Of a stretch of 47,680 nucleotides of DNA, positions 26,883 through 34,192 are shown one piece after another. A program made the position numbers and the translations under genes. Numbering within the stretch: the first letter of the stretch is position 1; each line of letters begins with the position of its first letter. Under the pieces are notes generated by a model. It searched no databases and had not been told where the DNA came from. It worked only from the letters and a program-made list of their open reading frames with translations. The DNA is taken from positions 1 to 47,680 of the forward strand of contig JALWLW010000073.1 in assembly GCA_027081065.1 (NCBI GenBank), given 5' to 3'. The DNA is from Campylobacteraceae bacterium (lineage in GTDB: Bacteria; Campylobacterota; Campylobacteria; Campylobacterales; Sulfurovaceae).

Positions 26883-27689
26883 ATGAAACGTCTATTACTT
26901 ATTATTTTAGCATTATTAATATTATTTATAAGTCCAGCAATGGCAGAGAAAAATGTAATCAACAATACAAAAACTTTAATACAAAAAAACTGTGCTTCAT
27001 GCCATACTTTAGGTATGCCCCACCCTAGTACTATTTCATCTTTACCTGCACCTCCTATGAATGCTGTAATATTTCATTTGAAATCTGAACATAAAAGTTA
27101 TGAAAAACAAAAAGAGTTTATTGTCAATTATTCACTTAATCCAAAACCTGAGCTTTCTGTTTGCGACATGACCAAAGTTGAAAAGTTTGGTGTTATGCCC
27201 TCACTTAAAGGAAAAATATCACTAAAAGATTTAAATCTTATTGCCACCTATCTTTTAGAAAATTTTCCCTCTAAAAAATTCGTAGAATCAAGAGCTGAAG
27301 CTAAGCTTTACAAAGAGATTCATCACTTAAGAAATTCACCTTTTCTCATGAATCAATCTTCTTTGCCTAAAATTACTGAACTACTCATGCAAAATTGGGG
27401 AAAAGGAAAACTAGGACTCTCATTAGAACAGAAGAGAAAACTTTTAATTATCCGTAAGCGTGTTATTTCAAGTATCAAAAGTATCAAACAAGCACTCTAT
27501 GCCATTGAACGAGATATTATAGAGATGACCATTTATGCTGATGATATTGAGCTTATAGAACTAAAAGTAACCGAAGCTTCAAAACTTAAAGCTAAAGCTA
27601 CTATGGTTCAAATAAAATGTATTTTAGAAAGCCTAGAGATACTAAATGAAGAGCAGTTAGCTGTTTTAGTACCTCTTTGGGATATGTAA
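26883..27689 (+). CDS. Exported monoheme cytochrome c fused to an LTxxQ/Spy-like helical domain
   Basis: Periplasmic protein of 268 residues. The signal peptide is residues 1-21 (ending PAMA). A class I-like cytochrome c domain carries C37-A-S-C40-H41 and a probable axial methionine in GVMPSLKG, about residue 104. The C-terminal half (about 130-268) is helical, with LSLEQKRKLLIIRKR and a second LNEEQLAVLVPLW, resembling the LTxxQ motifs of CpxP/Spy/ZraP periplasmic proteins. The domain call for the C-terminal half is tentative. It is convergent with queC with four bases between stops. Redox partner and role are unknown. Confidence 0.72.
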   Translation: MKRLLLIILALLILFISPAMAEKNVINNTKTLIQKNCASCHTLGMPHPSTISSLPAPPMNAVIFHLKSEHKSYEKQKEFIVNYSLNPKPELSVCDMTKVEKFGVMPSLKGKISLKDLNLIATYLLENFPSKKFVESRAEAKLYKEIHHLRNSPFLMNQSSLPKITELLMQNWGKGKLGLSLEQKRKLLIIRKRVISSIKSIKQALYAIERDIIEMTIYADDIELIELKVTEASKLKAKATMVQIKCILESLEILNEEQLAVLVPLWDM

Positions 27690-27693
27690 AACT

Positions 27694-28359
27694 TTAAACA
27701 TACTCAATAGGGTCTTTGATTCCTGCTAGGCTAAAACCATTGAGCCGTAAACGACAGGAATCACAAACACCACAAGCTTTTTCTTCATTTTGGTAACAAG
27801 ACCATGTATCTTCTAATGGTACATTAAGTTCAATTGACTTAGTAACAATTTCAGATTTTTTTAGATGTACCAATGGCATTTTTATTGCTAATTTTGTCTC
27901 ATCTTTTGTTCCTAAATTAATCGACTCTTCCATCGACTGAATGTAACTGTCACGACAATCAGGGTAACCTGAACTGTCTTCTTCTACAACACCTATAAAG
28001 AGTGCCTTTGCCCCATGTTTTTCTGCTACTGCTGTAGCAATAGAGATAAAAATTCCATTTCTAAATGGCACATAAGTAATAGGGACACCCTCTTCTATTC
28101 CTTTGGTTGGTACTTCTAAACTTCTGTCTGTTAGAGCTGAAGCCCCTATTTGTTTAAAGAAGTCTAAGTCTATCTCATAAGCATCAATAACATCCAGCTT
28201 TTTAGCTATTTTTCTAAAAGATTCTAACTCTTTCTTTTGGGTTCTTTGCCCATAATTAAAATGTAAAGCAATGACTTCGTAACCTGCATTTTTTGCCATT
28301 GTTGCCCCTAAGGCACTGTCCATTCCTCCTGAAATAATACATACTGCTTTCTTACTCAT
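27694..28359 (-). CDS. queC: 7-cyano-7-deazaguanine synthase
   Basis: ATP-dependent enzyme converting CDG to preQ0 for queuosine. The PP-loop is SGGMDSAL near the N-terminus. The C-terminal zinc site is the four-cysteine set in WSCYQNEEKACGVCDSCRLR. Length of 221 aa is normal. It is divergent from ybeY across a 53-nt gap that holds a perfect palindrome. Confidence 0.95.
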   Translation of the reverse strand: MSKKAVCIISGGMDSALGATMAKNAGYEVIALHFNYGQRTQKKELESFRKIAKKLDVIDAYEIDLDFFKQIGASALTDRSLEVPTKGIEEGVPITYVPFRNGIFISIATAVAEKHGAKALFIGVVEEDSSGYPDCRDSYIQSMEESINLGTKDETKLAIKMPLVHLKKSEIVTKSIELNVPLEDTWSCYQNEEKACGVCDSCRLRLNGFSLAGIKDPIEYV

Positions 28360-28383
28360 ATTTTATCCATTTTTTAAAAACAT

Positions 28384-28403
28384 TTTACCTATTTTTAGGT
28401 AAA
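28384..28403. promoter_or_regulatory. 20-bp perfect palindrome between divergent queC and ybeY
   Basis: TTTACCTA-TTTT-TAGGTAAA (28384-28403) is a perfect 8-4-8 palindrome between the divergent starts, nine bases from the ybeY ATG. It could be a protein operator or an RNA hairpin near the ribosome site of ybeY. No known regulator was recognised. Confidence 0.45.
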
Positions 28404-28412
28404 CTCCAAGCC

Positions 28413-28850
28413 ATGTTAAACATTGAGAATCTTACAAACTTTACTGTAAATGTTAAATTGTTGAAAACTATTGCAAATAGCCTCACTTCAAGGGAGATTG
28501 ATTTGACTCTATGCTACAATAAGACCATTCAACAATACAATAAGGAGTATCGCCACAAAGACCAAGCGACTGATGTTTTAAGCTTTCCTATAGACCATGA
28601 CATACTAACAGATAATGACTATATGCCCCTAGGGGCAATTGTCATCTCTGTAGATTTTGTAATGGAAAAAGCAAAGACTTATAACCACAGTCATGACGAT
28701 GAAATGGCATTACTTTTTATTCATGGCTTACTTCATATTTTAGGATATGACCATGAAACAGATAGTGGAGAAATGAGAAAAAAGGAAGCGTTAATAATCC
28801 AAGACTTTAACCTTCCTCAGAGTTTAATCGTAAGAACAGAGGAGAACTAA
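28413..28850 (+). CDS. ybeY: Endoribonuclease YbeY (rRNA maturation)
   Basis: Zinc-dependent endoribonuclease involved in 16S rRNA 3' maturation and ribosome quality control. The metal motif H-x3-H-x5-H is visible in HGLLHILGYDHE, and ATDVLSFP is the second conserved block. Length of 145 aa is normal. Its stop codon overlaps the next ATG by one base. Confidence 0.94.
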   Translation: MLNIENLTNFTVNVKLLKTIANSLTSREIDLTLCYNKTIQQYNKEYRHKDQATDVLSFPIDHDILTDNDYMPLGAIVISVDFVMEKAKTYNHSHDDEMALLFIHGLLHILGYDHETDSGEMRKKEALIIQDFNLPQSLIVRTEEN

Positions 28851-29791
28851 TGGATTTTGTCATATTCATATTGGCTATGGGAGCCTTAATATTTGGAGCT
28901 GACTTTATTGTCAATCAAAGTGAGCGTATTGCCTTACGCTTTAACATTTCAGAGTTTATCATAGGCTCAACACTTATTGCACTGGGTACAAGTTTACCTG
29001 AAATGGCTGCTAGTATGGCTGCTAGTTTTGACAACAAAGCAGAAATTGCTATTGCCAATGCTGTGGGTTCAAATATTATGAACATTACGCTTGTATTAGC
29101 TGTAATTTTTATCATATCTAAACCCTTTAATCCAACCCGTGACTTTTTTGTAAAAGATAGCATTTGGGCATTAATGCCTATTCTTATCTTTTTACTCATG
29201 AGTATTGATGGGGAAATAGGTAAATTTGATGCAATGCTACTTTTTATTCTTATGTTTGCCTATCTACTCTTTTTATTTGAAGATGCACGAAATGAAAAAT
29301 TTGACCAAGAGTTAAAAAAAGAATTTTCATGGTTAAGTGCAATAGGATTATTACTCTTAGGCTTTAGCATGGTAGTTATAGGTGCTAGTTTTGCCATTGA
29401 CTCAGCTTCAAATATTGCGACCAGTTTTGGTGTTAGTCAATGGCTTATTGGTGTTGTAGTTATTGCTTTTGGAACCTCTTTACCTGAACTTATTGTCTCT
29501 ATTGCAGCAGTCATAAAAGGCAAAATTGGGATGGCCATTGGGAATATTATTGGTTCTAACCTCGCTAATACTACCATGGTCATAGGGGCTGCTGCGATGG
29601 TCAATAACTTAGACATAAGTCTCAATGAATACGCTTATGATTTAGCTGTTATGACAGCTGCTACAGTAATGCTCATTTACATCACAGCCAACAAACTTTA
29701 CTCTAAACCTGCAGGGATTTCACTCTTGATTGTTTTATCTCTTTTCTTATATGAAAAAGTTTATCCTGTTATTCCACATGTTGCTACATAA
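28850..29791 (+). CDS. Calcium/sodium antiporter (CaCA family, YrbG-like)
   Basis: Inner-membrane cation exchanger with about ten helices. Two inverted alpha-repeats are visible: GTSLPEMAASMAA with GSNIMNITLVLA in the first half and GTSLPELIVSIAA with GSNLANTTMV in the second, each with the conserved glutamate. Length of 313 aa fits YrbG. It is translationally coupled to ybeY, and the next gene starts 11 bases after its stop. Confidence 0.9.
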   Translation: MDFVIFILAMGALIFGADFIVNQSERIALRFNISEFIIGSTLIALGTSLPEMAASMAASFDNKAEIAIANAVGSNIMNITLVLAVIFIISKPFNPTRDFFVKDSIWALMPILIFLLMSIDGEIGKFDAMLLFILMFAYLLFLFEDARNEKFDQELKKEFSWLSAIGLLLLGFSMVVIGASFAIDSASNIATSFGVSQWLIGVVVIAFGTSLPELIVSIAAVIKGKIGMAIGNIIGSNLANTTMVIGAAAMVNNLDISLNEYAYDLAVMTAATVMLIYITANKLYSKPAGISLLIVLSLFLYEKVYPVIPHVAT

Positions 29792-29802
29792 TACATAAAC
29801 TT

Positions 29803-31038
29803 ATGAAAAACTACGACTGCATCATCATTGGTGCAGGAGCAGCTGGACTCATGGCTGCCATTACAGCAGCCAAAACATGCTCTTCTGTTCTAATACTTGA
29901 AAAACTTCCCAAAATTGCTGCTAAACTAAAAGCTACAGGTGGAGGACGTTGTAATTTAACCAACACCCTTTCTAACGAAGACTTTATGTCATGTTTTGGA
30001 AGAGAGGGTCGTTTTATGACTCCTGCTCTAAATGCATTAGACCATCAAGCCTTACAACAATTTTTTAATGACTTAGGCGTACAAACCCATGCACCTGATG
30101 GATTTAGGGTTTTTCCTGTAGGACATGATGCAATTAGCATTATTAATGCTCTAAAAAAAGAACTTAAACGACTAGAAGTTAGGGTTATCTGTTCTCAAAA
30201 AGTAGAAGCCTTAGAACATAACAGTACAAACATAACAGCTGTCAAAACACAAGGTGCTACTTATTACAGTTCCAAAGTCATTATGGCTTGTGGAGGTATG
30301 GGCTATCCAGTTTTAGGTGCAGAGGGTGATGGCTATGCTCTAGCTAAATCACTTGGACATAAAGTAACTGACATTCATCCAGCCATGATGCCCCTTAAAA
30401 CTAAAGAGCTTTGGGGAGCTAATTGCCGTGCAGATACCATTGCTAAAGTTGAGATGAGAGTTAATATTAAAAAGTACACTAAACTTCATGCCAAAGGTGA
30501 CTTAATTTTTACTAAAAATGGTATTAGAGGACCTGTGGTCTTAGACTTCTCACGTGAAATCACCCCACTTCTTGCTAAATTTTCTGAAGTACCTATTTTA
30601 ATGAACCTTACTAAAGGTATGAATGAAGAAGATATTCGTACACACTTTAAGAAGTTACAAAAAAATAATCCTCATATTTCAACTTTAAAACTTCTTGAAA
30701 CTTTATTAGCCAAATCTGTATCTATAGAACTTTGTAAACTAGCTAATATAGATGACAGTAGTTTAACACTCAAAAAACTCTCAGGTACATCTCGTGATAA
30801 ACTCATCAAACTCTTAGCATGGACACCCTTAACCATTAATGGTCATGATGGTTTTAAATTAGCAATGATTACACGTGGAGGAGTATCACTAAAAGAGATA
30901 GACCCAAACACCCTACAGAGTAAAAAAATGCAAGGACTCTATTTTTGTGGGGAAGTTATGAACCTAGATGGTCCTTGTGGAGGATACAACTTACAATGGT
31001 CATTTTCCAGTGGTTTTTTAGCAGGAAAGTTATTATAA
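29803..31038 (+). CDS. YhiN/HI0933-family flavoprotein, first paralog
   Basis: FAD/NAD(P)-dependent oxidoreductase of the BaiN/RdsA (HI0933) family. The dinucleotide motif is IIGAGAAGLMAA near the N-terminus, followed by GGGRCNLTN, and the C-terminal FAD stretch is GLYFCGEVMNLDGPCGGYNLQ. At 411 residues the length is typical. Substrate is unknown; some relatives act on steroid-like or aromatic substrates. A second, diverged paralog lies at 42732-43871. Confidence 0.88.
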   Translation: MKNYDCIIIGAGAAGLMAAITAAKTCSSVLILEKLPKIAAKLKATGGGRCNLTNTLSNEDFMSCFGREGRFMTPALNALDHQALQQFFNDLGVQTHAPDGFRVFPVGHDAISIINALKKELKRLEVRVICSQKVEALEHNSTNITAVKTQGATYYSSKVIMACGGMGYPVLGAEGDGYALAKSLGHKVTDIHPAMMPLKTKELWGANCRADTIAKVEMRVNIKKYTKLHAKGDLIFTKNGIRGPVVLDFSREITPLLAKFSEVPILMNLTKGMNEEDIRTHFKKLQKNNPHISTLKLLETLLAKSVSIELCKLANIDDSSLTLKKLSGTSRDKLIKLLAWTPLTINGHDGFKLAMITRGGVSLKEIDPNTLQSKKMQGLYFCGEVMNLDGPCGGYNLQWSFSSGFLAGKLL

Positions 31039-31055
31039 GCTTAATAAAATCAAAC

Positions 31056-32075
31056 CTACAAAATAACAGCTCTACCACCTTCCATAGCAACCATATCTTC
31101 AATACGAATGCCAAACTCACCAGGAATATAAATACCTGGTTCAATGGTATATACCATACCATCTTCTACACGCATTTCAGATTTTGTACTAATATAAGGC
31201 ATCTCATGAATGTCTAATCCTATCCCATGTCCTGTTGAGTGAACATAGTACTTTCCATAACCTGCTTTTTCTATAATATCACGTGTAAAAGCATCAATTT
31301 TTTTAGCTTTCATTCCTGAACGTGCTTTTTCTATGGCATTGTCATGAGCTTTTAAAACCAAATCATAAGCTTTTTGAATTTTTTTCTTTTTAAAGTTTTG
31401 CTCATAGCCAAAAGTAAACTCTTTAGAAGCACAAACTGTACGTGTACGGTCTGAACAATAACGCTGATATTTTAACCCAGCATCAACCAAAAGTAAGTCA
31501 TTCTTTTTTAACTTTTTATCTGTAGGCAGAGCATGAGGCTTAGCTGCATTTTCATTGACAGCTGTAATAGGGTCAAAAGAGAGTTCATACTTCCCTCTTT
31601 TTGATAACATTGCTTTTCCCATGAACGTTAACATCTTCTCATCTTCTTTAAAACCATGTTTATGAATCAGTTTTGCCAAATCATTAAAAGATTCAGCACC
31701 TAATTTAGCAGCTTTTTTTAACAATAAAAGCTCTTTTGAGCTTTTAATTACCCTTTTTATATGAGAAAAATCAGGAGCTTCTTTGAACTTTGTTTTTAAA
31801 TCTTTTCTTAACATTTCAAAGTGGAACATACTCCACTCTTTTGGATCATAGGTTACTTTTTTAACATTCGACTTTGCAATAAGCGTTCGAGCTTCAGCAT
31901 ATAAGTCACCATTAATAATCACTGTTGCATCTTTAACAAGAGCTTCTGCTTCTACTGCATAACGTGAATCGGTAATAAAAAAAGATTCACTTCCTAATTT
32001 TAAAAAAAGTGCATTATCAGAGCTAAATCCACATTCGTAGTAAATAGCATTTTCATCTTTTACAATGTAATTCAT
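31056..32075 (-). CDS. pepQ: M24-family Xaa-Pro aminopeptidase/dipeptidase
   Basis: Metallopeptidase releasing N-terminal residues before proline. The dinuclear metal ligands are visible: aspartates in LVDAGLKYQRYCSDRTRT, a histidine in HSTGHGIGLDIHE, and glutamates in YTIEPGIY and GIRIEDMV. The N-terminal creatinase-like domain is short (339 aa overall). It is the last gene of the minus-strand polA operon and lies 25 nt after aroQ, the same pairing seen in Helicobacter. The pepQ symbol follows Helicobacter usage; pepP-type activity is equally possible. Confidence 0.88.
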   Translation of the reverse strand: MNYIVKDENAIYYECGFSSDNALFLKLGSESFFITDSRYAVEAEALVKDATVIINGDLYAEARTLIAKSNVKKVTYDPKEWSMFHFEMLRKDLKTKFKEAPDFSHIKRVIKSSKELLLLKKAAKLGAESFNDLAKLIHKHGFKEDEKMLTFMGKAMLSKRGKYELSFDPITAVNENAAKPHALPTDKKLKKNDLLLVDAGLKYQRYCSDRTRTVCASKEFTFGYEQNFKKKKIQKAYDLVLKAHDNAIEKARSGMKAKKIDAFTRDIIEKAGYGKYYVHSTGHGIGLDIHEMPYISTKSEMRVEDGMVYTIEPGIYIPGEFGIRIEDMVAMEGGRAVIL

Positions 32076-32100
32076 GGAAGGTTCTTTTTATATTTTAATA

Positions 32101-32592
32101 TTATTTTTGTAAATTTTCTTGTGCCAATTGTGCTTGTTGTGCTTCACGCATTGAAGCCACTTCTTTCATAATTTGAAGCACAGAAATCATTCCTAAATGA
32201 TAAGACATAGGACCAAAACCAGTAATTTGTCCTGCACATACAGGAGCTGTTAAGGATTTATGTCTAAACTCTTCTCTTTGATGAATGTTTGATAAGTGTA
32301 CTTCTACTGTTGGAATCTGAATCGCAGCAATAGCATCACGAATAGCAATAGAAGTATGAGTATAAGCAGCTGGATTAATAATAATTCCATCAGTATTACC
32401 AAGACACTCTTGAAGTCTATCAACAATTTCACCTTCTAAATTTGACTGAAAAAATTCAATTTCTACATTATTTTGCTTTGCTACATCTGCCATTTGTGCA
32501 TGAATATCTTCTAATTTCATCGGTCCATAAATATTTTGTTCTCTCATTCCGAGCATATTAAGGTTTGGACCTTGGATTACAACTATTTTCAT
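32101..32592 (-). CDS. aroQ: Type II 3-dehydroquinate dehydratase
   Basis: Shikimate-pathway enzyme making 3-dehydroshikimate. The signature [16 protein letters not shown] is at the N-terminus, with [21 protein letters not shown] and EVHLSN following. Length (163 aa) is typical of the dodecameric type II enzyme. The C-terminus is a short Gln-rich extension. It lies 33 nt after nagA and 25 nt before pepQ in the same direction. Confidence 0.95.
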   Translation of the reverse strand: MKIVVIQGPNLNMLGMREQNIYGPMKLEDIHAQMADVAKQNNVEIEFFQSNLEGEIVDRLQECLGNTDGIIINPAAYTHTSIAIRDAIAAIQIPTVEVHLSNIHQREEFRHKSLTAPVCAGQITGFGPMSYHLGMISVLQIMKEVASMREAQQAQLAQENLQK

Positions 32593-32625
32593 TTTTTCTT
32601 ACCTTCTTATTTATTTGAAGATATT

Positions 32626-33756
32626 CTAGCGAAATTCATGTTCAAAAACAATATCCCCATCAACATAGCATCTTTTCACATTAAATTCCTCATCAAACAA
32701 AACCAAATCAGCTTCATAATCTTTTTTAAGCTCTCCTTTTTTTAAACCCAACTTTTGAGCTGGAACAGTCGTAACCATAGCAATCAATTTTGCTAGAGTA
32801 ATATCAGTATGTTCATAAAAGTTTCTTAGTGCTTCATTCATTTTTAAAACAGACCCTGCTAACGTGCCATCTTCAAGCCGTGCTTCTCCATTTTTAACCA
32901 TGACCTTTTGACCACCTATTTCAGAAATTCCACACTTTAAGCATCCAGCTCTCATCGCATCGGTCACCAAAAGTAATTGCTCTTGTTTAAACGTATAGAG
33001 TAAATTAAAAAAAGAGGGATGAATGTGTATCAAATCAGCAATAATATCACAAGAGACCTCATCACACTCAAGTACAGCACCAACAATTCCTGGTTCACGA
33101 TGATGCAAAGGATTCATGGCATTAAAAATATGAGTAGCATGAGAGATACCCCATGAAAAACTCTCTTTGCTTTGCTCATACGAAGCATCTGAATGTCCTA
33201 TACTTAGAAGAATTTTTGGGTAATGTTTAGAGAGAAACTCTATAAATTCTCTAGCCCCCTCAACTTCTGGTGCTAAAGTTATCATTTTTACAATATCCAT
33301 AAAAGGCTCAATCAGCTCTTTATTTGGCTTTTGAATATACTTGTCATTTTGAGCACCTTTTTTAGCCCCATTAATAAAAGGACCTTCTAAATGTACCCCT
33401 AAAATGTTTGCTCCATTTTTGGGCTTAAAATTTTGCACACCTAACAACGCTGAATGAATCTTTTCTTCACTCATGGTCATGGTCGTTGCTAAAAAAGAGG
33501 TTGTACCTGTTTGCAAAATACTTTTAGATATCTCTTCTAACGCTTCTTGTGTGCCATCCATCACATCAAACCCGTTTGAGCCATGAATATGTAAGTCAAT
33601 AAACCCAGCCGACAAATAAAGCCCCTTAGCATCAATAAATTCTATATTATTGGGTATCTCTTTACTTAAAGAGACTATTTTATTATCAAATGTAAGTGTA
33701 TAGCCCTCTAAAACTTTCTCTTGTGTAATTATCTTAGCATTTATGAGGGTTTTCAT
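32626..33756 (-). CDS. nagA: N-acetylglucosamine-6-phosphate deacetylase
   Basis: Amidohydrolase-fold enzyme that removes acetate from GlcNAc-6-P, used in amino-sugar and cell-wall recycling. Metal and active-site segments are DLHIHGSNGFDVMDG, VHLEGPFINGAKKGAQ, IGHSDASYEQ, THIFNAMNPLHHREPG and LLVTDAM. Length of 376 aa is normal. Its ATG overlaps the preceding Sua5-like stop codon. No nagB or sugar transporter is nearby, so it probably serves recycling rather than uptake. Confidence 0.92.
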   Translation of the reverse strand: MKTLINAKIITQEKVLEGYTLTFDNKIVSLSKEIPNNIEFIDAKGLYLSAGFIDLHIHGSNGFDVMDGTQEALEEISKSILQTGTTSFLATTMTMSEEKIHSALLGVQNFKPKNGANILGVHLEGPFINGAKKGAQNDKYIQKPNKELIEPFMDIVKMITLAPEVEGAREFIEFLSKHYPKILLSIGHSDASYEQSKESFSWGISHATHIFNAMNPLHHREPGIVGAVLECDEVSCDIIADLIHIHPSFFNLLYTFKQEQLLLVTDAMRAGCLKCGISEIGGQKVMVKNGEARLEDGTLAGSVLKMNEALRNFYEHTDITLAKLIAMVTTVPAQKLGLKKGELKKDYEADLVLFDEEFNVKRCYVDGDIVFEHEFR

Positions 33757-34190
33757 TAGCGAATTACTTTCATATTGTTTTGACCAAGCTTATAGATACG
33801 TGAAGCATTTCCCTGTTTAGTTTGCGCAAAAGAGACAATCACTTCTGTCTGTTCTTGGGCATAGGCTTTATCATACTCAGCACCACTTAAATTAGCAGAA
33901 GAGGAGTAAGCCCACTTAAGTCTATCTAATAACAAGTTATGCTCAGTCTCTTTTACCACACGAAAAGAGAGACCATTTGGCATAATAAAAGTTATTCTTT
34001 TAGCCCGACGTACCCTATTTTTATGTTTCATGGGAACACGTGTAAAAGTTTTTAAAGTCTCTAAAGAGTTTACCACTTTAATATAATGCTTATTGGGCTT
34101 TCGTTTTTTTGCTTGGTCTATCTTCTTTGAATCTTGTGAGACAAAACCTATGGTTGTATCTGTTTGGGTTAAATAGAGACTATGACGCAT
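33756..34190 (-). CDS. Short Sua5/YciO/YrdC-family protein
   Basis: Compact (144 aa) homolog of the TsaC/Sua5 fold, which makes threonylcarbamoyl-AMP for tRNA t6A. The N-terminal YLTQTDTTIGFVSQD, KKRKPNKHYIKVV and SSANLSGAEYD correspond to the nucleotide-binding and loop motifs of the family, but the protein is shorter than TsaC (about 190 aa). I place the start at the ATG 34190, two bases after the polA stop; a longer reading from 34235 would run into polA. It overlaps nagA by one base. Whether it is the functional TsaC or a reduced paralog is unclear. Confidence 0.75.
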   Translation of the reverse strand: MRHSLYLTQTDTTIGFVSQDSKKIDQAKKRKPNKHYIKVVNSLETLKTFTRVPMKHKNRVRRAKRITFIMPNGLSFRVVKETEHNLLLDRLKWAYSSSANLSGAEYDKAYAQEQTEVIVSFAQTKQGNASRIYKLGQNNMKVIR

Positions 34191-34192
34191 TT

